From Chromatiales bacterium (GTDB lineage: Bacteria; Pseudomonadota; Gammaproteobacteria; CAMYNG01), in assembly GCA_027021685.1 (NCBI GenBank), contig JALUTW010000020.1, forward strand, positions 1 to 19,263: 19,263 bases of DNA, in the 5' to 3' direction. The position numbers and the translations under genes are program-made. The notes under the pieces were generated by a model, which worked only from the letters and a program-made list of their open reading frames with translations, did not search any database and had not been told where the DNA came from. Of the stretch, positions 15,001 through 19,263 are shown one piece after another (position 1 is the first letter of the stretch; every line of letters begins with the position of its first letter).

Positions 15001-15823
15001 GGGGGCCGGCCGCGTGGCCCTGTCCAGCCGCGGCGTGGAGCGCATCGTCTACGGCGGCGACGGCCGCTGGGAGGCCGGCGCGGACGGCGCGCAGTACTGT
15101 CTGGGTGACGGGTGCCACGCCGCCTTCGAGCTGGAGGCCCTGCTGGGTCTGCCCGCGCCGGCGGCGGACGGCGAACCGCGGCCGGTGCTGCTGGTGCGCG
15201 ATCACGGTGGCCTGCTGCGGGCGGTACGGGTGGCCCGGGTGCTGGCCAGCCAGGACCTGGTGGTGAAGCAGATGGGCCCGTACATGCCCCGGGTGCCCGG
15301 CCTCGACGGGGCCACCATCCTCGGAGACGGCACCGTGGCCCCGGTGCTGGACCTGCCGGCGGTGCTGGCCGCGGCGCGCAGCGACGGCCTGCCCGCGGTG
15401 GCACCGGCGGCAGCGGAGGCCGCCGCCCCGCCGCGGGCCCTGGTGGTGGACGACTCCCTGTCCGCCCGCCGCAGCCTGGCCCAGTTCGTGGCCGACCTGG
15501 GTTACGAGGTGCATACCGCCCGCGACGGGCTGGAGGCCATCGAGCTGCTGGACCGGGTGCAGCCGGAGCTGCTGCTGGTGGACCTGGAGATGCCGCGCAT
15601 GAACGGCCTCGAACTCACCGCCCACGTGCGCGCCGACGACACCCACCGCCACCTGCCGGTGATCATGATCACCTCGCGTTCCACCGACAAGCACCGGCGC
15701 CAGGCCGAGCGCGCCGGGGTGGACCGCTATCTCACCAAGCCCTTTTCCGAGGACGAACTGCTGGGCCACATCGCCGCGCTGGCCGCGCGGCCGCCGGCCC
15801 GGCTCAATGCAGGAGACCCGTGA
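12029..15823 (+). CDS. pilL: PilL/ChpA-like hybrid chemotaxis histidine kinase
   Basis: This 1264-residue hybrid CheA should take the signal from PilJ/PilI and phosphorylate the regulators at 8284 and 9208. Three related N-terminal repeats (about 12-145, 187-305 and 335-460) each carry a GLxGL/F...C helix and mostly a WGEPV end. They are followed by one functional-looking HPt with phospho-accepting H549 in AHTLKGSANTVG. Then come the CheA dimer region (~670-780), the ATPase with N-box N851 (RNAVDHGIEPP), G1 DDGAG (891-895) and G2 GRGVGMDVV (942-950), and a CheW-like domain (~985-1115). A C-terminal receiver has D1141/D1142, D1185, T1215 and K1237. No P2 domain is obvious. ChpA has several HPt domains; here three look degenerate. 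It starts 6 bases after pilJ. Confidence 0.93.
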   Translation: MAIPVEQRSSLELEVSGVVAEMLEAFAATGDGGADAAASGDALARYQRRVARIGMAAGRFGLTGLQDTCVELQDRLRALKRRGTGLSAEERELLEEWPLLVMGYINAPHDPAAAQALVDFLQRPAWGEPVSPETGAEIRSALGSGPALPAPPAAGDDPPRDDAGGHDAGVAGDGTGGLAGLGGPLREEVEEAMSDCLLRLAEPGVPPEEARAALTHCAERLELLAMTAATAGLAGFMDACQIFQAGLRRLAAAGRAPATEELDALYQWAGLVGAWLEAPHDPARAEALVDFLRALPWGEPVDEDQAAILRGLLAPEEIHIDAPAGEPPPEIPPAYRELVGLLLLELEQSQPELESALAAAAGDGTPAEDRHAAWREVLDRLERFAGAAATLGLHGLAEACGHVHACAEFIDATGEPLAPEQHRWFADWPRRARAYLEALVDPAACTALADYLGEADWGCAPDAAARERLVQSLARPEIALEEEELAPRQAEARDEDVSLALPDDVNPQLLDSLLQELPRYTADFSAAITRLAEGDGTRADVETAQRIAHTLKGSANTVGVAGLANLTHHMEDILEAHARAGRLPPAPLVRVLQSAADVLEMMSEALLGQGEAPAHAREVLQEVLDWANRMDLEGVPEDAPAAPEPEPAPAADTPAAEAGPVLRIPARLVDELLRRVGESLILTAQLRERLGQAAAELAGLRERNELLGRLTQELEQLVDVQGIHAGRGREAGGEFDALELEQYNALHTVTHRLVEAVADSREMGQGMEEQLGAFDGLLADQSRLQKETEELVMETRMVPVQNLVPRLQRAVRQTCRLTGRDAVLEVSGADTLIDSQVLDQLADPLLHVLRNAVDHGIEPPDRRAAAGKPERGRIRLAFRREGDHMVVCCEDDGAGLDREAILERARARGLVGAEETPADEALHALVLMPGFSTREEVSQVSGRGVGMDVVNTRVREMKGTLRLHSEPGRGCRVEMRLPLTLISVHALLVAAGAGRVALSSRGVERIVYGGDGRWEAGADGAQYCLGDGCHAAFELEALLGLPAPAADGEPRPVLLVRDHGGLLRAVRVARVLASQDLVVKQMGPYMPRVPGLDGATILGDGTVAPVLDLPAVLAAARSDGLPAVAPAAAEAAAPPRALVVDDSLSARRSLAQFVADLGYEVHTARDGLEAIELLDRVQPELLLVDLEMPRMNGLELTAHVRADDTHRHLPVIMITSRSTDKHRRQAERAGVDRYLTKPFSEDELLGHIAALAARPPARLNAGDP

Positions 15824-16629
15824 TGTTCCGAAGCCGCCTTGTGTTGATCCTGGCCCTGCTGGCCGCCGTGCCCGCGGCGGCGGAGGAGGCCGCCGAGACC
15901 TATGTCTTCGGCATCGTGCCGCAGCAGTCGGGCAGCCGCCTGTCCCGCCTGTGGTCGCCCATCCTCGCCTGGCTGGAGGAGCGCAGCGGGCTGCGGCTGC
16001 GCTTCGCCACCACCCGCAACATTCCCACCTTCGAAAAGCGCCTGGCCCAGGGCAAGTACGACTTCGCCTACATGAATCCGTATCACTACATCCAGTTTCA
16101 CGAGCGGAGCGGCTACACCGCCTTCGCCCGGGCCAGGGACAAGCGGCTCAAGGGGATCCTGGTGGTGCGGCGCGACAGCCCGTTCCGGCGCCTGGCGGAC
16201 CTGGACGAGCAGGATCTGGCGTTTCCGTCCAACGCCTTTGCCGCCAACCTGGTGCCGCGGGCGGTGTTCCGCCAGGAGGGCATCGACGTGGAAGCCCACT
16301 TCGTCTCGTCCCACGACTCGGTCTACCGCAATGTGGCCAAGGGCCGCTATCCCGCCGGCGGCGGGGTGATGCGCACCTTCCGCAACACGCCGGCGGCCTA
16401 CCGCAAGCAGTTGCGGGTGCTGTGGACCTCCGAGGGCTACACGCCCCATGCCTTCGCCGCCCACCCGCGGGTACCGCCGGAGGCGGTGGAGCGGCTGCAG
16501 GCGGCCATGCTGGCCATGGACCGCGATCCCCGCGGCCGCGCCCTGCTCAAGCGCATCCGCCTCAAGGGCATCGAGGCCGGCAGCGATCCCGACTGGAACG
16601 ACGTGCGCGAGCTGGCGATCAACGACTAA
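15823..16629 (+). CDS. PhnD-like periplasmic solute-binding protein
   Basis: This 268-residue exported protein belongs to the phosphate/phosphonate (PhnD-type) periplasmic binding family. A signal peptide is clear: MFRSRLVLILALLAAVPAAA with probable cleavage near residue 20. The mature part begins with the family strand YVFGIVPQQSGSRL. It continues with FEKRLAQGKYDFAYMNPYHY, then FPSNAFAANLVPRAVFRQ and a C-terminal helix pair. No ABC permease or ATPase gene is adjacent. Its ATG shares one base with the CheA stop (TGATG), so it is translationally coupled to the chemosensory operon and probably acts as a ligand receptor rather than in uptake. The ligand cannot be told from sequence. Confidence 0.85.
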   Translation: MFRSRLVLILALLAAVPAAAEEAAETYVFGIVPQQSGSRLSRLWSPILAWLEERSGLRLRFATTRNIPTFEKRLAQGKYDFAYMNPYHYIQFHERSGYTAFARARDKRLKGILVVRRDSPFRRLADLDEQDLAFPSNAFAANLVPRAVFRQEGIDVEAHFVSSHDSVYRNVAKGRYPAGGGVMRTFRNTPAAYRKQLRVLWTSEGYTPHAFAAHPRVPPEAVERLQAAMLAMDRDPRGRALLKRIRLKGIEAGSDPDWNDVRELAIND

Positions 16630-16800
16630 GGGACTGGGGGCTGGCTGCTGGGTGCTGGGAAAGAAGATCGGGACCTGGCTTGGGGACCTTTAGTGTTCCG
16701 TTCCCGAATTGTGCTTTCGTTTCATCCAGGCGATGTTCTTCCCAGCCCCCAGTCCCCAGCCCCCAGCCCCCAGCACCCAGCACCCAGCACCCAGCACCCA
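16630..16800. repeat. Inverted repeat built from 7-bp CCCAGCM units at a convergent junction
   Basis: The left arm starts right after a stop codon with GGGACTG, GGGGCTG, GCTGCTG, GGTGCTG (16630-16657). The right arm (16741-16800) has eight heptamers and a partial one: CCCAGCC, CCCAGTC, CCCAGCC, CCCAGCC, then four CCCAGCA. Bases 16630-16644 pair perfectly with 16742-16756. About 80 bases of unrelated sequence lie between. The right arm ends one base before the stop codon of the CRP gene. It could work as a two-way terminator, but this is untested. Confidence 0.88.
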
Positions 16801-16801
16801 G

Positions 16802-17476
16802 TCACCGGCTGTGATAGACGACGATGTCCATGCCGTGGGCCTCGATCATGCCGTCCTCGGCCATCTGGCGCAGGACGCGGCCCACGGTCTCGCGCGAGCA
16901 GCCCACGATGCGGGCGATCTCCTGGCGCGAGATGTGGATCTGGGTGCCCTCCGGGTGGGACATGGCATCGGGCTCGTGGCACATGTCCAGCAGGGTGCGG
17001 GCGATGCGCCCGGCCACGTCCATGGTGGTGAGCTGGCTCACGCGGCGGCTGGTCTTGAGCAGGCGCTCGCAGAGCTGCATGCCCACCGCGTACATGATGG
17101 CGGCCTCGTACTCCTTCAGCGCGCCCTTGAACAGGGCCCGCAGCCGGTTGTAGCTGATGATGGCCAGCTCGCACTGGGTGCGGGCCCGCACCTGGGCGGT
17201 GCGCCGCGGCAGCTTGTAGAACAGGCCCACCTCGCCGATGAAGTCGCCGGACTTGAGATAGGCCAGCACCACCTCGTGCCCTTCGTCGTCCAGCGCGGTG
17301 ACCGAGACCGAACCGTTGACCAGGTAGTAGAGGGTGTCGGCGGGATCACCGGCCCGGAACACCACGCCCTTCTTGCGCACCGTGCGCCGGGCGCAGAAGG
17401 ACAGCAGGCGCTCGATGGCCTCGGTGTCCACCGGGCGGACTTCCGAAGACAGCAGGTCGTCGGCGATGAGTGGCAT
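16802..17476 (-). CDS. crp: CRP/Vfr-type cAMP receptor transcription factor
   Basis: This 224-residue CRP-family regulator is close to E. coli CRP (210) and Pseudomonas Vfr (214). The phosphate-binding cassette FIGEVGLFYKLPRRTAQVRA keeps the cAMP contacts equivalent to E72 (E82) and R82 (R92), with Thr93 for S83. T142/S143 match the CRP T127/S128 pair that contacts the adenine. The HTH RQEIARIVGCSRETVGR is nearly identical to CRP, with the DNA-reading R195, E196 and R200. It should therefore bind TGTGA-N6-TCACA. ATG17476 has GGGGAG upstream; a longer frame starting 27 codons earlier lacks family similarity. It converges on the chemosensory operon and diverges from cysC. FNR-type cysteines are absent. 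Confidence 0.94.
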   Translation of the reverse strand: MPLIADDLLSSEVRPVDTEAIERLLSFCARRTVRKKGVVFRAGDPADTLYYLVNGSVSVTALDDEGHEVVLAYLKSGDFIGEVGLFYKLPRRTAQVRARTQCELAIISYNRLRALFKGALKEYEAAIMYAVGMQLCERLLKTSRRVSQLTTMDVAGRIARTLLDMCHEPDAMSHPEGTQIHISRQEIARIVGCSRETVGRVLRQMAEDGMIEAHGMDIVVYHSR

Positions 17477-17897
17477 GACAGCTCCCCACGTCTGGCAGGC
17501 TGCGAAAGAGCGGTTCCGGATCGTGTTCCACCATGGCGGCCGGTGGCACCAGGACACCGGCCTCAGCGCTGTATAGCGTCCGATACTACCAAAGTATTAG
17601 CGGAAAGGCCCCTCGATCAGGTTTGCTGCTTTCGATCACAAATTGGCAACTGGTTGTTTTTGCCGCCCTTTGTTTTCGGGGCCGGCCGGGCGGCCGCCGC
17701 CGGTGGTGGAGCCTGGGCGGCGCCGGTGGTGCAGGAGGGTTCGCGTCCATTGCGGCCGGCGGCGCAAAAAAGTGTTGCGGCGATCACAAAAACCGGCCGC
17801 CGGACCCGCGCGGGGCTCCGCTATATTTTCCGACACCATGCCGCAGGGACGCCGTGTCTTGTCCGTGCGTGATGACACTGCGGAGGTGGCAGCGACA
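17477..17897. other. Divergent intergenic region between crp and cysC (421 bp)
   Basis: No convincing gene is seen here. It contains an AT-richer patch (about 17577-17660), a short palindrome ATACT-ACCAA-AGTAT (17583-17597), and two identical 10-mers CGATCACAAA at 17633-17642 and 17781-17790. Each 10-mer includes the TCACA CRP half-site. The second belongs to a partial site, TGTTG-N6-TCACA (17773-17788). Candidate -10 elements are TATACA for crp (minus strand, 17570-17575) and TATATT for cysC (17822-17827). Neither has a good -35. Confidence 0.5.
17822..17827 (+). promoter_or_regulatory. Candidate -10 TATATT for cysC
   Basis: TATATT stands out in GC-rich surroundings 70 bases upstream of the cysC start codon. 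It matches the sigma70 -10 at 5 of 6 positions. No consensus -35 is present at 16-18 bases upstream, so it may need an activator. Confidence 0.4.
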
Positions 17898-18524
17898 ATG
17901 AGTACTGTAGTGCAGACGAAAGTGGCCGTGCCCGGCGCCACGGAAGTGTATCCACATCGTGGTTGCGTCACCCGCCGGTGCCGCAACGAGCGTCATGGCC
18001 ACCGCAGCGGGGTGGTCTGGCTCACCGGCCTGTCCGGGGCGGGCAAGTCCACCATCGCCTCGGCGGTGGAGGCGGAGCTGTTCGAAGCGGGATGGCTCAT
18101 CACGGTGCTCGACGGCGACACCCTGCGCGCCGGGCTCAACAGTGATCTCGATTTTTCCGCCGCCGCGCGCGAGGAGAACCTGCGGCGGGCCGGCGAGGTG
18201 GCGCTGCTGCTGGCCGAGGCGGGCTACGTGGTGCTGGCCACGTTCATCTCACCGCACCAGGCCGGGCGCGAGGCGGTGCGCCGCGTCGTCGGCGACGACT
18301 TCCACCTGGTGCACGTACGCGCGCGGCTGGAGGACTGCATCGCCCGCGATCCCAAGGGGCTGTACCGCCGGGCGCTGGCCGGCGCCATCCCCAACTTCAC
18401 CGGCATCGGCCAGGCCTACGAGGAACCGCCGGATGCGGATCTGATCCTGGACACCTCGGGCGCCGACGTCGAAACCTGCCGCCATACCCTGGCCGGTTTC
18501 ATCCGCGAGCGGTTCGCGCTGTGA
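17898..18524 (+). CDS. cysC: Adenylyl-sulfate (APS) kinase CysC
   Basis: This 208-residue protein is APS kinase, which phosphorylates adenosine 5'-phosphosulfate to PAPS in the cytoplasm during sulfate activation. Motifs are the Walker A GLSGAGKST (44-52), DGDTLRAGLN (72-81), the R-x-x-N-x-x-R APS site in REENLRR (91-97), FISP with S118 at the phosphoserine position, and DPKGLYRRALAGAIPNFTGI (151-170), close to E. coli DPKGLYKKAR. It is somewhat divergent: FISPHQ replaces the usual FISPYR. No CysN/CysD domain is fused. The ATG is chosen for GGAGGT 10 bases upstream; an in-frame ATG at 17838 would sit almost on the predicted transcription start. Its stop overlaps the next gene by 4 bases. Confidence 0.9.
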   Translation: MSTVVQTKVAVPGATEVYPHRGCVTRRCRNERHGHRSGVVWLTGLSGAGKSTIASAVEAELFEAGWLITVLDGDTLRAGLNSDLDFSAAAREENLRRAGEVALLLAEAGYVVLATFISPHQAGREAVRRVVGDDFHLVHVRARLEDCIARDPKGLYRRALAGAIPNFTGIGQAYEEPPDADLILDTSGADVETCRHTLAGFIRERFAL

Positions 18525-19263
18525 ACGTGCGGCCGGCGTCCGGAACCGCGGGCGTGCCGGAGGCTGCCGCCCGCGTGGGCCTGCTGGATCTGTTTCTCAC
18601 CTTCCTGCGCCTGGGCAGCGTGGCCTTCGGCGGCTACATGAGTCTCATCTCGGTGGTGGAGAACACCGTGGTGCGCAAGCGCCGCCTGCTGGACCACGAG
18701 ACCATGCTCGACGGCATCGCCCTGGCCAACCTGCTGCCCGGTCCCATCGCCGTCAACGTGGTGGCCTACGTGGGCCACCGCCTGCGCGGCGTGCCCGGCG
18801 CCATCGCCGCCGCCGCCGGTGTGACCCTGCCGGCCTTCGTCCTGCTGGTGGTGCTGAGCGAGCTCTATTTCCGCTATGGGGGCCTGCCGGCGTTCCAGAA
18901 GGTCTTCGCCGGCATCCTCCCGGCGGTGGCCGCCATCGTCCTGGTCACCGTCTGGCGCCTGGGGCGCAAGACGCTCACCGGCGGCCGCGAGATGCTGCTG
19001 GCGGCAGTGGCCGCGGCGGTCATGCTGGGCCTGCTCCGCAGCCACGCGGTGTACGCGCCGTTGCTGGCGCTGGCCGCCGGCGGCCTGGTCGGGGCCTGGT
19101 GGTTCCGGCCCGCCGCCGCCACCGGTGCGGTGGACACGCGCGCCGCCCTGCGCCGCCTGGCCCCGGCGCTGGGGCTGGCCGTGCTCCTCATCGGCGCCTT
19201 TCTGTTTCCACCGCCCCTGGCCCGCGACGGGGTGGCCTTCATCGCACTCACCTTCGCCGGCAT
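18521..19263 (+). CDS. chrA: CHR-family (chromate-type) transporter, 3' end outside the window
   Basis: Translation from GTG18521 gives a membrane protein of the chromate ion transporter (CHR) family. It opens with LFLTFLRLGSVAFGGYMSLI, then NLLPGPIAVNVVAYVGHRLRG and PGAIAAAAGVTLPAFVLLVV. These are the FGG and PGP signature regions, followed by several hydrophobic helices. Around residue 205 a new hydrophobic unit begins (LAVLLIGAFLF), suggesting the two-domain long form, but the frame runs off the window after 247 codons. The GTG overlaps the cysC stop (GTGA), so the two are translationally coupled. Family members export chromate, a sulfate analogue. The cysC linkage leaves open sulfate or another oxyanion as substrate. 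Confidence 0.85.
   Translation, partial: MNVRPASGTAGVPEAAARVGLLDLFLTFLRLGSVAFGGYMSLISVVENTVVRKRRLLDHETMLDGIALANLLPGPIAVNVVAYVGHRLRGVPGAIAAAAGVTLPAFVLLVVLSELYFRYGGLPAFQKVFAGILPAVAAIVLVTVWRLGRKTLTGGREMLLAAVAAAVMLGLLRSHAVYAPLLALAAGGLVGAWWFRPAAATGAVDTRAALRRLAPALGLAVLLIGAFLFPPPLARDGVAFIALTFAG

Noticed and set aside
9557..15769. A 2070-codon open frame on the minus strand across the whole chemosensory operon
   Set aside because: It is antisense to five genes with clear domains and is rich in His, Gln, Gly and Ala. Such frames arise from GC-rich codon use on the opposite strand. No recognisable domain or sensible ribosome site.
15823..16629. PhnD-like gene as evidence of a phosphonate uptake operon
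   Set aside because: No permease, ATPase or C-P lyase gene is adjacent; the gene is coupled to the CheA gene instead.
17477..17557. 27-codon N-terminal extension of the CRP protein
   Set aside because: The extension has no similarity to CRP/Vfr N-termini, while ATG17476 has a good ribosome site and gives the normal family length.
17643..17897. 85-codon N-terminal extension of CysC
   Set aside because: It crosses the likely promoter TATATT and has no CysC features; GGAGGT before ATG17898 marks the start.

Overview
The window is very GC-rich bacterial DNA: third codon positions are almost all G or C. It is densely coding and carries good Shine-Dalgarno sites. Gene content points to a gammaproteobacterium with type IV pili: a Pil-Chp-type chemosensory operon, a CRP/Vfr orthologue that keeps the cAMP-contact residues, RimO, Tas, and a CysC next to a CHR transporter. 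A Chromatiales/Ectothiorhodospiraceae-like sulfur bacterium would fit, but that is inference. No tRNA, rRNA, transposase, CRISPR array or phage gene was seen.

Layout. (1) 1-78 holds a perfect 7-bp tandem array. (2) 79-2231, minus strand: a FIST sensory-domain protein and a Tas-family aldo/keto reductase. (3) 2317-5330, plus strand: rimO and a large conserved protein of unknown function. (4) 5331-5540: a convergent gap with a 7-bp-repeat inverted repeat and a REP-like element. (5) 5541-7991, minus strand: a four-gene operon of a pseudo-receiver protein, a small Ras/MglA-like GTPase and two roadblock/LC7-type proteins. (6) 7992-8283: the divergent control region, with two almost identical perfect CRP-type operators. 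(7) 8284-16629, plus strand: a six-gene Pil-Chp-like operon of a pseudo-receiver/receiver regulator, PilH, PilI (CheW), PilJ (MCP), a PilL/ChpA-like hybrid CheA, and a PhnD-like periplasmic binding protein. (8) 16630-16801: a second convergent gap with a 7-bp-repeat inverted repeat. (9) 16802-17476, minus strand: the CRP/Vfr regulator. (10) 17477-17897: a divergent intergenic region. (11) 17898-end, plus strand: cysC overlapping a CHR-family (chromate-type) transporter cut by the window end.

How it may work together. The most interesting unit is 5541-17476. A GTPase/roadblock module, of the type that sets cell polarity in Myxococcus (MglA/MglB), lies head-to-head with a chemosensory operon of the type that controls twitching in Pseudomonas. 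Two proteins, one on each side of the shared promoter, appear to carry the same degenerate receiver domain, which is a candidate physical link. The shared promoter has two TGTGA-N6-TCACA operators, and the cAMP-responsive regulator able to read them lies just beyond the operon's far end. The operon lacks CheR- and CheB-type genes and instead ends in a solute-binding protein without transporter partners, which could be a sensory ligand receptor. The hypothesis is a cAMP/CRP-controlled, GTPase-coupled type IV pilus chemosensory system with a periplasmic receptor.

A second theme is structural. Two families of 7-bp tandem repeats occur at gene 3' ends, and at both convergent junctions they face each other as inverted arms.
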